Under the pieces are notes generated by a model. It was not told the origin of the DNA. It did no database searches and was given only the letters and a program-made list of their open reading frames with translations. This document shows positions 7,891-16,801 of a stretch of 64,000 nucleotides of DNA, piece after piece. Source of the stretch: Salinicoccus hispanicus (GTDB lineage: Bacteria; Bacillota; Bacilli; Staphylococcales; Salinicoccaceae); the NCBI RefSeq assembly GCF_009831115.1, contig NZ_WUUK01000001.1, positions 806,001 to 870,000 on the forward strand. Direction: 5' to 3'. The position numbers were made by a program, and so were the translations under genes. Numbering within the stretch: position 1 is the stretch's first letter; each line of letters opens with the position of its first letter.

Positions 7891-8418
7891 ATGTCGTTCG
7901 ATAATCTCATCTTCGACAATTTTAATGTCATTTTAAGAACCGTACTGATCGGTATCATGGCGTACCTTTCGCTCGTGATCATCCTCAGGGTAAGCGGCAA
8001 GCGGACACTGACAAAGATGAATGCATTCGATTTCATCGTAACAATCGCACTCGGTTCCATCCTTGCAAGTGTCATTACGAGCAAGGACATCACAATTGCC
8101 CAAGGTATAACTGCCTTTCTGGTACTGGTGATCATGCAGTACATTATTACGAAGCTGTCTGTAAAAAGCAGAACGGTGAGCAAGCTTGTCAAATCGCAGC
8201 CTGTACTACTCTACTACGATGGAGAATATCTGCTCGAGAATATGAAAAAGGCACGTGTGCTGGAAGCTGAAGTCAGGCAGGCGGCCCGCTCAGGCGGCAA
8301 GAGCGACCTCTCCCAGGTCATGGCAGTCGTCATGGAAACCGACGGCAGCATATCAATCATCAGTAAACAATCGAAAGAGCAGGATCTCGACAAGCTGTTC
8401 AGTGAAGTAAAAAAATAA
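7891..8418 (+). CDS. DUF421/YetF-family membrane protein (copy 2)
   Basis: 175 residues. Hydrophobic helices at about 13-33, 46-62 and 68-88 are followed by a YetF domain with QPVLLYYDGEYLLENMKKARV. It is diverged from the copy at 425-1129 and is a shorter form. ATG 7891 is chosen because AGGTGG sits at proper spacing; ATG 7888 is equally in frame. It probably shares a transcript with the C45 gene. Confidence 0.8.
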   Translation: MSFDNLIFDNFNVILRTVLIGIMAYLSLVIILRVSGKRTLTKMNAFDFIVTIALGSILASVITSKDITIAQGITAFLVLVIMQYIITKLSVKSRTVSKLVKSQPVLLYYDGEYLLENMKKARVLEAEVRQAARSGGKSDLSQVMAVVMETDGSISIISKQSKEQDLDKLFSEVKK

Positions 8419-8440
8419 GACCTTGCGGTCTTATTTTTTT
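8411..8440. terminator. Bidirectional terminator
   Basis: Stem AAATAAGACC with its complement, 4-nt loop TTGC, A-run on the left and T-run on the right; serves the convergent DUF421 and DUF418 genes. Confidence 0.85.
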
Positions 8441-9621
8441 ATGCCAAGTATTCTGCCGTATGTCAGTGTCCGCCAGATCCATTCGAGTGGTCCAAACCGG
8501 AACTGTTTCATCCACAGGTGACTGATTGCAATCTGTATGATGAAAGTGGAAAGAACAATCCCCGGGAACCATACTGCATCTATTGTATTGAACAGATCAA
8601 AGCCGAAGAATAAAGTGATCATCAGTATACTCTGTCCGATATAATTGGATAAAGCCATCTGTCCGACCGGCTGCAGGAGAGCTTTCAGCCCTCTCACACG
8701 TTTCATGATGAGCAGCAGCAGTGCAACATAGCCCATGGACATGAGTGGTCCGCCTATCGTATAGGCAAGCATGGAGGCAATCGACCACATCGGGTCATCC
8801 ATACCATAAGTCATGGCATATCCTGTCACTATCTTGATCGGCAGACCGACAAGGATGCCGATGAGAGCCACTTTCCATAAAAGGCCATTGATTGATGAGA
8901 GTCGTTCAAAATAACCTTTCTGGCCGACATACAGTCCAATAAGAAACATCGCCAGGACGAAGGGAGCCATCACGATATTACTCGTCACCATCAGCGAGAG
9001 TACGGAAATATTCAAGTTGACAATATCCATATAGGAGCCCCCGGCTACCGACATCATATCAAACCCACTACCCGGAGCAGCGATTTCACCCATGTCCATG
9101 TCGCGTACACTGAACATCAGAAGCGTCAGAAGCAGTACGAATACAGTGCCGATGAGCAGAAGAACGCCGGCAACGATGAGATTAACCACCGGTTTGAAAC
9201 GATAGAAGAACAAGAGCATCAAACCGGTGATTGCATAGACTGTCAGTATATCCCCATACCAGATGAAAACGGCATGGGCGATGCCAAAGCAGAGCAGTAC
9301 AATCATTCTTCTGACAAACAGCAAGTATGTAGATCCCGGTCTTTTCTCTGCTCTTGAAAGGAAGATATAGAAGCCAAGTCCAAAAAGGAAAGAGAACATC
9401 GTATAGAAGTTGGAAGTGACCAGTATATTGATCAGCAGAATGACGATGGCATTGCTGCCAGTATAGATGTCACTTGTCTCCATGGTCAGCTGTCCTTCGA
9501 TCTGCGGCCCGGCGAAGCTCATGATATTCATCATCAGAATGCCGAGCAGTGCAAATCCACGCACCGCATCAATTTCAAATAACCTCTCAGGTGACTGGAC
9601 CGGCGTATAGTTCTGTTGCAT
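8431..9621 (-). CDS. DUF418 (YeiB-like) multipass membrane protein
   Basis: 396 residues with about ten membrane helices. The N-terminal RLFEIDAVRGFALLGILMMNI and the C-terminal QPVGQMALSNYIGQSILM plus FRFGPLEWIWRTLTYG are signatures of the DUF418 family, whose N-terminal half resembles acyltransferase-3 proteins. Role unknown; an envelope function is inferred. ATG 9621 follows GGAGG by 7 nt and is preferred over an upstream in-frame ATG at 9642. Confidence 0.85.
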   Translation of the reverse strand: MQQNYTPVQSPERLFEIDAVRGFALLGILMMNIMSFAGPQIEGQLTMETSDIYTGSNAIVILLINILVTSNFYTMFSFLFGLGFYIFLSRAEKRPGSTYLLFVRRMIVLLCFGIAHAVFIWYGDILTVYAITGLMLLFFYRFKPVVNLIVAGVLLLIGTVFVLLLTLLMFSVRDMDMGEIAAPGSGFDMMSVAGGSYMDIVNLNISVLSLMVTSNIVMAPFVLAMFLIGLYVGQKGYFERLSSINGLLWKVALIGILVGLPIKIVTGYAMTYGMDDPMWSIASMLAYTIGGPLMSMGYVALLLLIMKRVRGLKALLQPVGQMALSNYIGQSILMITLFFGFDLFNTIDAVWFPGIVLSTFIIQIAISHLWMKQFRFGPLEWIWRTLTYGRILGIKK

Positions 9622-9713
9622 ATAATGCCTCCTGAAATACATTTTTTTCTTATCATACCATAGAAGATACAGATGAAATCACCCTGAAATGATTTTATTC
9701 CTGATCAGACAGA

Positions 9714-9744
9714 CAAAAAAATCCGCTGCCATATGGCAACGGAT
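9714..9744 (-). terminator. Terminator of cls
   Basis: Stem ATCCG...TGCC/GGCA...CGGAT at 9721-9744 with a run of seven A on the + strand (9714-9720), giving a leftward U-tract. Confidence 0.8.
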
Positions 9745-9769
9745 GCAGTGGTCTATCATGTAATATTTA

Positions 9770-11224
9770 TCAGAGCAGCGGAGACAGCAGTCTGGACACA
9801 TGCTCCTTGAATTTCTGATAGTAGGAGCGCCTGTCGTACATCTCTTTCGTCAGCTGTGTGGACTGTTCCATATCCGTTTCAAATGTGCTTTTCATTTCTT
9901 TTGCGAAATCTCCATCATAGATGAAAGTATTCATTTCGAAATTCAGCTCGGAACTCCGAACATCCACATTCGCTGTCCCGATGGATGAGACATTATCATC
10001 AATCACCATCGTTTTGGCATGCAGGAATCCATTATCATAAATATAGATCCTAGCCCCTGCTTTCATCATTTCGGCTGAAAAGGAGAACGTTACCGGATAC
10101 ACAAAAGGGTGATCCGGTTTGTTTGGAATCATGATGCGGACATCAATACCACTTAGCGCTGCAACACGCAGGGAAGCAAGCATCCCTGAAGAAGGCACAA
10201 AGTACGGGCTCTGGATATAGATATATTCCTTCGCCTCCTGGATTGCTTTGATGAATCCATGCATGATCTCCCCGCCATCAGAATCCGGACCGCTGGAAAC
10301 AATCTGCAGGGGCATCTCTCCCGCTGTTCCCGGTGGCGGAAAGTACCGGGTTTCAAAAGGAATGCTGTCATTCCTGTCATACTTGTTCCAGTCGGAGATG
10401 AAACGCTCCTGGAGCAGATGGACAGATTGCCCTTCCATCCTGAGGTGCGTATCCCGCCAGAATCCAAACTTCGAATTGCGTCCCAGGTACTCATCTCCAA
10501 TATTGTATCCACCCATATAGCCAATGGATCCGTCAATAACGACCAGTTTTCGGTGGTTGCGGAAATTGAGACGGAACCGCATCAGGGCTGACAGGATGGA
10601 AGAGAAAGGTTTTGTTTCTCCACCATGCGCACGAAGCTCTGAAAAGAATGCATTTCCGATCTTGCGCGAACCGAGTCCGTCGTACAGGAAACGCACCTTT
10701 ACCCCCTCTTTTGCCTTCCTGGTCAGAAGATCACGGAGACGACGGCCAATCTGGTCATTGCGCAAGATGTAGTACTCAAGGTGGATATGGTGTTCAGCAG
10801 ATTCAATATCGTTGAAAAGTGCTTTGAATTTATCTTCACCTGCTGTAAACATTTGGATGCTGTTATCCTGCGAGAAAACCGAGTTATCATTTCTCATCAT
10901 CATTCCGATCAGTGCGTTGAACCTTTCAGGTACCGAATACGGAGTAAACAACTGACCATCATCAAATTGTGCCTTCTGTTCCTCGATGAGATCCTTGCTT
11001 GGCATATTGTCACTATCGGACCATTTCTGCTGTCCTGTCGATCTGCCGAATAGGAGGTAGAGAAAGAAGCCGATGACCGGAATGAAAAAGAGAACCATCA
11101 GCCACGCCCATATGGATGCAGCTTTTTTATCTTCAAAGGCAATCATGATGGCTGCCAGCACAATATTTATGATCAGTGCAATATTGCTTACAGTATTCCA
11201 CCACTGCCAATCAAAGAAGAACAT
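9770..11224 (-). CDS. cls: Cardiolipin synthase
   Basis: 484 residues, normal length for Bacillales Cls. Two N-terminal membrane helices (about 10-30 and 38-58) precede two phospholipase-D HKD motifs: HRKLVVIDGSIGYMGG and HAKTMVIDDNVSSIGTANVD. The enzyme condenses two phosphatidylglycerol molecules into cardiolipin plus glycerol at the membrane. ATG 11224 follows GGGAGGAGG. Monocistronic with its own terminator. Staphylococcal species often have two cls genes, so this may be one of a pair. Confidence 0.93.
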   Translation of the reverse strand: MFFFDWQWWNTVSNIALIINIVLAAIMIAFEDKKAASIWAWLMVLFFIPVIGFFLYLLFGRSTGQQKWSDSDNMPSKDLIEEQKAQFDDGQLFTPYSVPERFNALIGMMMRNDNSVFSQDNSIQMFTAGEDKFKALFNDIESAEHHIHLEYYILRNDQIGRRLRDLLTRKAKEGVKVRFLYDGLGSRKIGNAFFSELRAHGGETKPFSSILSALMRFRLNFRNHRKLVVIDGSIGYMGGYNIGDEYLGRNSKFGFWRDTHLRMEGQSVHLLQERFISDWNKYDRNDSIPFETRYFPPPGTAGEMPLQIVSSGPDSDGGEIMHGFIKAIQEAKEYIYIQSPYFVPSSGMLASLRVAALSGIDVRIMIPNKPDHPFVYPVTFSFSAEMMKAGARIYIYDNGFLHAKTMVIDDNVSSIGTANVDVRSSELNFEMNTFIYDGDFAKEMKSTFETDMEQSTQLTKEMYDRRSYYQKFKEHVSRLLSPLL

Positions 11225-11332
11225 GCGATTCCTCCTCCCGGTATTATTTCATCATTATATTGTTTCCTGAAATGCATCCTTTGAAACCAGCCGAAATCAC
11301 ATGCAACACCTCCACCATTGATCAACAGAAAC

Positions 11333-11363
11333 AAAAAAAGGCACTCAAAACCATTGAGCGCCT
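11333..11363 (-). terminator. Terminator of the MFS/small membrane protein unit
   Basis: Stem of about 9 bp around AGGC(G)CTCAA/TTGAG(T)GCCT, with a seven-A run on the + strand giving a leftward U-tract. It overlaps the end of the 99-aa reading frame. Confidence 0.75.
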
Positions 11364-11644
11364 CTCCCGATCCAGTCCATATCGAAAAGTTCCATTGGAG
11401 TTCCTGTAAAAAAGGAATAGATATAATAGATGCCGAAAGCCACAAGCGGTAGAAATACGAATACGAACAGAATGACCTTCAGAAATTTCGTAAAGACCCG
11501 GTACAGCAGACCAAGCACTATGAGCGTGACTGCAGTGATTGCCACCGTCTGGAAACTGTAGCCCACATCTGCCAGATCGAGATAGTTGAGTCCATATATG
11601 ACGAAGAAAGAGAGTGCAATGACCAGTATCAGTCTGATGAACAT
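11345..11644 (-). CDS. Small membrane protein, 99 aa
   Basis: Not recognised as a named family. Three hydrophobic segments (about 3-22, 30-48, 55-78) and a short amphipathic tail ending IGRGAQWF. It starts 25 bp after the MFS transporter stop and ends in a terminator, so it looks like the distal gene of that unit. Function unknown. Confidence 0.65.
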   Translation of the reverse strand: MFIRLILVIALSFFVIYGLNYLDLADVGYSFQTVAITAVTLIVLGLLYRVFTKFLKVILFVFVFLPLVAFGIYYIYSFFTGTPMELFDMDWIGRGAQWF

Positions 11645-11669
11645 TTGATCTCACAACCTTTATATTGGC

Positions 11670-12815
11670 TTATTGATACGATTGTTCCGTTTCCTTGATG
11701 AACACAGTACAAAGAAGACCCATGGCGATGATGAAGACACTGAGCCAAGGTGCAAAGCTGATATCGAACCAGTTGATGTAGATGCCACCGATGACTGCAC
11801 CGATACCGATACCAAGGTTCAGACCTGACATGTTCCAGCTGAAGACATTGGCTGCCGAGCCCTGGACATTTTCAACCAGTCCACTCTGCACGGTTGGACT
11901 TGTACTCCACTGGAACAGGCTCCAAAGGAAAAGATTGATGTAGAAGAGTGCTGGAATGCCATATAGAAGCGGCATGAGCGCCATCGTCACCATGAACAGT
12001 GACAGCATGATTCCCAGTGTCTTCCTAGTGCCCATCCGATCAACCATATTACCGCCGAGTATAGTACCGAGCATGCCGCCGGCACCCGCAATGAGAAGCG
12101 CGATGGAAACATCTCCGATAGTGTAGCCGTTCGATGTCATGAGCGGGGAAATATAGCCGATGACAATATAATTTCCGATCAGGACCGACATAGTTATACC
12201 AATATATAACGCGATATTTTTCATATTCAATATTTTATCAGGTACCGGATCACCCAGGTCGTCGCCCTTCTTGTTCGGTGTCAGTACCACAATGCCCAGA
12301 CCGACAAGAACTGCGAGCAGTATGACGAGCCAGAAGATGACCCTCCAGCCGAACTGCTGTCCGACCAAGGTGCCGATTGGAATACCGAACACATTGGCTG
12401 CACTGAATCCCATATATACCAGTGCAATCATGCGCCCGCGGATGGCAGGTGTCGAAAGCAGTACGGTCATATCCATAATCTTGACGATGAACACAGCCGC
12501 TGCCAGTGCTGTTACAACACGTCCGACGGCGAGCATCAGAAATGTGCTGGAAAGTCCAAATATCAGATTTCCAAGTATGAAAATGACAAGAGATGCCAGA
12601 ATGACAGGCTTGGGCCTGAAGTTTTCGGTCGCTTTGACAAGTATTGGTCCAAAAATGGCAAAGCTCACTGCGTAGACTGTAATCAGCTGTCCTGTAAGTG
12701 CGTTTGAGATGCCGAGGTCCGAACTCATGAGTTCAAGTATGCCTGAGATGATGAGTTCCATCATGCCAAGAAGAAAGACCCCGATAGTAAAGGTTAACAG
12801 TAATTTTCTATTCAT
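11670..12815 (-). CDS. MFS transporter, DHA1/AraJ-like
   Basis: 381 residues with 12 predicted helices. The N-terminal LLGMMELIISGILELMSSDLG and the inter-helix motif A-like region RGRMIALVYMGFSAANVFGIPIG match the AraJ/YdhP drug-efflux branch of the major facilitator superfamily. Substrate unknown. ATG 12815 with AGGTG upstream is preferred over an in-frame GTG at 12824. The divergent promoter region contains a palindrome that may be an operator. Confidence 0.85.
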   Translation of the reverse strand: MNRKLLLTFTIGVFLLGMMELIISGILELMSSDLGISNALTGQLITVYAVSFAIFGPILVKATENFRPKPVILASLVIFILGNLIFGLSSTFLMLAVGRVVTALAAAVFIVKIMDMTVLLSTPAIRGRMIALVYMGFSAANVFGIPIGTLVGQQFGWRVIFWLVILLAVLVGLGIVVLTPNKKGDDLGDPVPDKILNMKNIALYIGITMSVLIGNYIVIGYISPLMTSNGYTIGDVSIALLIAGAGGMLGTILGGNMVDRMGTRKTLGIMLSLFMVTMALMPLLYGIPALFYINLFLWSLFQWSTSPTVQSGLVENVQGSAANVFSWNMSGLNLGIGIGAVIGGIYINWFDISFAPWLSVFIIAMGLLCTVFIKETEQSYQ

Positions 12816-12851
12816 TATAATCACCTATTCAAAAAAGTCAACTTGACCAGT

Positions 12852-12872
12852 ATACATCATAACATGATGCAT
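12852..12872. promoter_or_regulatory. Palindrome in the MFS/lipoprotein divergent promoter
   Basis: CATCAT-AAC-ATGATG forms a compact dyad between the two divergent start codons; CCAGTAT and ATACTGG lie on either side about 50 bp apart. This looks like a binding site for a dimeric repressor; no regulator gene adjoins it. Confidence 0.4.
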
Positions 12873-12911
12873 ATAAACATATACGTGTTAAAATACTGGT
12901 GAGGTGGTATG

Positions 12912-13406
12912 ATGAAGAAATTAATCCCGATACTGATATTTCTGCTTATGGCAGGCTGTGCCCAAGGTGATCAGCAGGCTCTGGATGACCTCTATGAAGC
13001 TTTTGAAAGAAATCATGAAGAACTTCAGACGGAGTTCACCGAACTGTTCAATGAGATGGAAGAAAGTGAAGACCGGGAAGCCAAACTCCGTTTAATCTAT
13101 GAAGAGGCGCTTCCTAAAATTGAAGATTTAAGAAGAACCATCCATAATTACACTGTAACAGGCACAGAACATGAACAGCTTAAAGAAGAAATGCTGACAT
13201 ATACCAATTCATTGGAAAATCTCATCGAACTATATGGTGAATTCAACCGTACTTTTGTAAACTACAATCCCCTGGGTGATAGTGACTTCAGAGAAGAAGT
13301 GGATGAACAGCTTTCTGAAATCGAATCCCAGGAAGAACTGGTCCGGGAACGCTACCAGACCATCCAGGAAGATTATGATCAGCTGACTTCAGGAAACAGC
13401 TCATAA
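12912..13406 (+). CDS. Putative lipoprotein, YkyA-like
   Basis: 164 residues. Signal peptide MKKLIPILIFLL followed by lipobox MAGC places the mature protein on the outer face of the membrane, anchored by lipid. The rest is almost all charged coiled coil (ALDDLYEAFERNHEEL, EIESQEELVRERYQTI). The pattern fits YkyA-type putative cell-wall binding lipoproteins, but that name is tentative. ATG 12912 is 5 nt from GAGGTG; ATG 12909 is also possible. Confidence 0.75.
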   Translation: MKKLIPILIFLLMAGCAQGDQQALDDLYEAFERNHEELQTEFTELFNEMEESEDREAKLRLIYEEALPKIEDLRRTIHNYTVTGTEHEQLKEEMLTYTNSLENLIELYGEFNRTFVNYNPLGDSDFREEVDEQLSEIESQEELVRERYQTIQEDYDQLTSGNSS

Positions 13407-13433
13407 AAAGACTTGTCTATGACAAGTCTTTTT
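13405..13433. terminator. Bidirectional terminator
   Basis: Perfect 13-bp stem AAAAAGACTTGTC with its complement and 3-nt loop TAT between the convergent lipoprotein and dipeptidase genes. Confidence 0.85.
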
Positions 13434-14373
13434 CTACATAATTTGATAGGAAATTCCCATGTGTCATCTTTCTGGCAAAGTCCTCTCCATAGCGTTCAAT
13501 CAGTGCCTCTACAAGATTCTGATATGCTCCGGCATTCTCCAGCCCCTCTATATGTGAAGCGATACCGTCAAAGTCCGAGCCGAGACCGATGGCATCCTCC
13601 CCGACAAGGTCGACGATGTGGTCGATATGAGGAAACAGATCCTCTAATCGTACACTGCCTTCCGTAATGAACGGCGGGTTGAAAACAATATTGATCATCC
13701 CCCCTTTACTGACCAATGTTCTGATCTGATCATCACAGAGATTTCTTGGATGATCGAACACTTCTCTTGCATTGGAATGGGTAGCGATGACGCGGTTTGC
13801 ACGCTCCATGACCACATCCACCCCTTCCGGGTTCAGATGACTGATGTCCAAGAGCACATCATGATTGTTGCAGCACTCGATGAACCCGAGACCAAATTCA
13901 GTCAATCCGGTATTCCGGGTCTCCCCCACGCCATCGGCTACAAGATTGCCATTATTCCACGTCAGTCCCACAGACAGTACACCCAACCTGAAAAGTGTAC
14001 GCAATTTAACCAGATCATTTCCCACAGCATCCGCACCCTCAAGTGTCAGCACTGCACCAATCTTATTTTCATCGAGCTGACTGATTTCATCAAAACTTCT
14101 GATGTGGACAAAGTTCTCCTGACTGAGCACTTCATCATAGAAACAGTCCACCTGCTCGAGTGCATGCTGCCATTTTTCATTATCCGGCAGCAACGGTGGT
14201 ATGAATATTGCGAAGAATTGCACTCTCACCTGTCCCTCCAATAACCTATCGGCGTTCGTTTCGATTCCGGCTCCGTCCTTGAATTCAAGCATCCGGTTTT
14301 CGAATGTATAAGTCCGTCTACGATCTGTCTGCAGCTTCAGCAATGCATCACAGTGTGTATCAATGATTTTCAT
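13417..14373 (-). CDS. Membrane dipeptidase-like metallopeptidase (M19)
   Basis: 318 residues of the renal-dipeptidase M19 family. Zinc ligands are visible: IDTHCD near the N-terminus (HxD), LTLEGAD (Glu), DISHLN and ATHSNAR (two His), and GLGSDFDG (Asp). It hydrolyses dipeptides, often with D-residues. Unlike mammalian homologues it has no signal peptide. ATG 14373 follows GGAGG by 7 nt; an in-frame TTG lies one codon upstream. A SigA-type promoter is at 14394-14422. Confidence 0.9.
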   Translation of the reverse strand: MKIIDTHCDALLKLQTDRRRTYTFENRMLEFKDGAGIETNADRLLEGQVRVQFFAIFIPPLLPDNEKWQHALEQVDCFYDEVLSQENFVHIRSFDEISQLDENKIGAVLTLEGADAVGNDLVKLRTLFRLGVLSVGLTWNNGNLVADGVGETRNTGLTEFGLGFIECCNNHDVLLDISHLNPEGVDVVMERANRVIATHSNAREVFDHPRNLCDDQIRTLVSKGGMINIVFNPPFITEGSVRLEDLFPHIDHIVDLVGEDAIGLGSDFDGIASHIEGLENAGAYQNLVEALIERYGEDFARKMTHGNFLSNYVEKDLS

Positions 14374-14393
14374 CAAAACGCCTCCTTTTCCTG

Positions 14394-14422
14394 ATTATAC
14401 CAATCCTTTGACTGTCCTTGAA
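14394..14422 (-). promoter_or_regulatory. SigA promoter of the M19 dipeptidase gene
   Basis: Leftward TTCAAG (14417-14422), 17-nt spacer, TATAAT (14394-14399). Confidence 0.6.
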
Positions 14423-14442
14423 GTAAAAAAATGAAAATTAGT

Positions 14443-14471
14443 TTGCATAAGTATGAAGGGGAGTATAAAAT
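14443..14471 (+). promoter_or_regulatory. SigA promoter of the YjiH-like gene
   Basis: TTGCAT (14443-14448), 17-nt spacer, TAAAAT (14466-14471). The cre site begins 13 nt after the -10 box, over the expected start of transcription. Confidence 0.55.
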
Positions 14472-14483
14472 ATAAACAGCTAA

Positions 14484-14497
14484 TGAAAACGCTTTCT
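14484..14497 (+). promoter_or_regulatory. cre site (CcpA operator)
   Basis: TGAAAACGCTTTCT matches the cre consensus TGWAANCGNTNWCA except at the last base. Its position at the start of transcription predicts catabolite repression by CcpA, encoded at 27885-28874. Confidence 0.7.
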
Positions 14498-14559
14498 ATA
14501 CATTTGTGATTTACAACAGTCGCCTAATATGTATAATTATTAAAGAAGGAGGTCTTTTT

Positions 14560-15888
14560 ATGCATAGAACTGCAACTTTATTTAAATTCCTTATACCCTC
14601 GCTGATCGGGGTGCTGATGTTTCTTTTTCCGATACAGATTGATGGAGAAACGACCATTCCAGTCGCGTACCTTGCAGGTTTGCTCATCGATCTGATTGGT
14701 CCTGATAATGTCATTCTGATTGTTGTTCTTCTAATAAATCTTTCTGCACTGCTGACCATTCTATTCAGCTGGATAGTCAATCCTGGTCCGGAGTTTTTGA
14801 AAAATCTGTTCAGAACAAACACAATATGGGTCATTCTGCGAGCAGCAGGAGCTGTATTCGCGCTGATGGCCTATTATATGTTTGGTCCGGAGGCAGTCAA
14901 TTCCGATGTCACTGGCGGAATGATACTTAACGACCTGCTACCTACGCTGTTCGCTGTATTCCTGTTTGCCGGCATTCTGCTGCCACTACTGCTCAACTAC
15001 GGACTGCTTGAGTTCGTCGGCTCTATATTCGCCAAAATCATGCGTCCACTCTTTACACTGCCAGGCCGTTCCACAGTGGACAATCTTGCATCCTGGGTCG
15101 GAGACGGCACGGTTGGTGTGCTTCTGACGAGCAACCAATATGAAAAAGGCTACTATTCCAAACGGGAAGCATCGGTCATAGCGACTACATTCTCGGTCGT
15201 GTCCATTACGTTCTCCATCGTCATACTGGACTTGATCGGACTGATGAACTACTTCGGTCTGTTCTATATGACAATCATTATTGCAGGTGTTGCTGCTGCA
15301 CTGATCATGCCGAGAATCCCACCACTATCCTGGATCAAGGATGACTACTACGTCGAAGGGGAAGAACTGGATGAAACCATTCCTTCGGGCTACAATCCTT
15401 TTAGTTGGGGCTATAAGAAAGCACTCGACCGCTCTGAAAAAGCGGAAGGGCTTGGAGGCTTCCTGAAAGACGGTGTCAAAACTGTTGCTGATATGTGGTT
15501 TGCGGTACTGCCGATTGTCATGGCCATCGGTACCCTCGGCACACTGCTTGCCGAATACACGCCGATATTCGCATGGATCGGTGCACCATTCGTTCCACTT
15601 CTGGAGCTGATGGGTATACCTGAAGCGCAAGCTGCTTCTGAAGCACTATTCATCGGATTCACCGACATGTTCCTCCCAGCTATACTGATCGAAGGCGTAT
15701 CGGCAGATATGACCCGCTTCATCATCGGTGCACTGAGCATCACACAGCTGATCTATCTTTCAGAAGTGGGCGGTGTCATACTCGGTTCCAAAATACCGGT
15801 CGGGCTTGGAAAACTGTTCGTCATCTTCCTGCTCCGTACTGCCATTACACTTCCAATCATCACACTGATTGCGCATTTCATATTTTAA
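14560..15888 (+). CDS. YjiH-family membrane protein with nucleoside-recognition (Gate) domains
   Basis: 442 residues with about ten helices. SWVGDGTVGVLLTSNQYEKGYYSKREASVIATTFSVVS and the later PIVMAIGTLGTLLAEYTPIFAWIG with TDMFLPAIL are Gate-domain signatures of the YjiH family, thought to be transporters, possibly of amino acids or nucleosides; substrate unknown. ATG 14560 follows AAGGAGG by 7 nt; upstream in-frame ATG 14506 is inside the promoter region. The cre site implies use when preferred sugars are exhausted. Confidence 0.85.
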   Translation: MHRTATLFKFLIPSLIGVLMFLFPIQIDGETTIPVAYLAGLLIDLIGPDNVILIVVLLINLSALLTILFSWIVNPGPEFLKNLFRTNTIWVILRAAGAVFALMAYYMFGPEAVNSDVTGGMILNDLLPTLFAVFLFAGILLPLLLNYGLLEFVGSIFAKIMRPLFTLPGRSTVDNLASWVGDGTVGVLLTSNQYEKGYYSKREASVIATTFSVVSITFSIVILDLIGLMNYFGLFYMTIIIAGVAAALIMPRIPPLSWIKDDYYVEGEELDETIPSGYNPFSWGYKKALDRSEKAEGLGGFLKDGVKTVADMWFAVLPIVMAIGTLGTLLAEYTPIFAWIGAPFVPLLELMGIPEAQAASEALFIGFTDMFLPAILIEGVSADMTRFIIGALSITQLIYLSEVGGVILGSKIPVGLGKLFVIFLLRTAITLPIITLIAHFIF

Positions 15889-15925
15889 AAAAAGGTTCTG
15901 TGGAAAAATCCACAGAACCTTTTTT
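15887..15925. terminator. Bidirectional terminator
   Basis: 17-bp stem AAAAAAGGTTCTGTGGA with its complement and 4-5 nt loop, between the convergent YjiH and TPM genes. Confidence 0.9.
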
Positions 15926-15934
15926 GACTTAAAG

Positions 15935-16801
15935 CTAGAATCCTCGACCTGCACCGCCACCGCCGCCGGAGCCGCCGCCAAATCCTCCAAATCCACCACC
16001 ACCGAAGCCGCCCCCTCGGGAACCGCCACCGGATGGTGGGAAGAATACGACCGGGCCACCTCTACGGCGTCTACGACCGCCGCCTCTCGGTGGTCTGCCA
16101 CCGCCTCCCATGATTTTGAACAGCAGGTAGATGACTGCCATCATGAACAGCAGCCTGAAGATGGAACCACCAGCACTGGTATTTTCACCTTCTGCCGACT
16201 GCATGTTCTCATCCGCTTCCGGTGTATCACGGGTGAATTCCCCATCCTCATATCCATATGCTTCAAGTGACTCCTGGTAGAGTGCTGCATAAAGATCGGA
16301 CAGACCTTGTGCATAGTGGGCAGCTGCATCAGCAGAGCCATCCTCGGCTTCTGTTGCTGCGATGAAGTCCTCCATTGCCACGTTATCGATGATCCTGCCT
16401 ATCTTGGCGTCATTCAGATACCCTTCGATGCCATAGCCTACCTGGACTTCCACACCCCGGTTATTATACTCGTTGCCGTTGTCCAGATTGAGCAGGATTA
16501 CAATGCCATTATCCGCTTCGGATTTGCCGATACCATACTCGCGCAGTGCCTTGAGGGCATAGTCCTGCCGATGCTCCTGACCAGTCGAGGACATGGTAAG
16601 AAGCAGCATTTCAACGCCGGTACCTTCTTCAAGATAAGTACCCATTTCGTTGATTTCCTGAACCGCAGTATCACTCAGCACGCCAGCATTATCCTGCACA
16701 AAGTAATGAGAGGTATCAAGTGTTGGCAAAGCAACCCGTGCTTCAGCAGGAACGCTTGAAAACACGAACAGGATCAGCATGAGCGTGACCAGGCGTTTCA
16801 T
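15935..16801 (-). CDS. TPM-domain (YgcG-like) membrane protein
   Basis: 288 residues. Signal peptide (1-21), an extracytoplasmic TPM phosphatase-like domain (about 32-180, with YFVQDNAGVLSD and GIEGYLNDAKIGRIIDN), one membrane helix at about 213-230, and a glycine/arginine tail rich in GGG and RRRRR ending GAGRGF. Such proteins pair with LemA and are implicated in envelope or photosystem maintenance in other bacteria. Its ATG overlaps the lemA stop by one base (TAATG), so translation is coupled. Confidence 0.88.
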   Translation of the reverse strand: MKRLVTLMLILFVFSSVPAEARVALPTLDTSHYFVQDNAGVLSDTAVQEINEMGTYLEEGTGVEMLLLTMSSTGQEHRQDYALKALREYGIGKSEADNGIVILLNLDNGNEYNNRGVEVQVGYGIEGYLNDAKIGRIIDNVAMEDFIAATEAEDGSADAAAHYAQGLSDLYAALYQESLEAYGYEDGEFTRDTPEADENMQSAEGENTSAGGSIFRLLFMMAVIYLLFKIMGGGGRPPRGGGRRRRRGGPVVFFPPSGGGSRGGGFGGGGFGGFGGGSGGGGGAGRGF

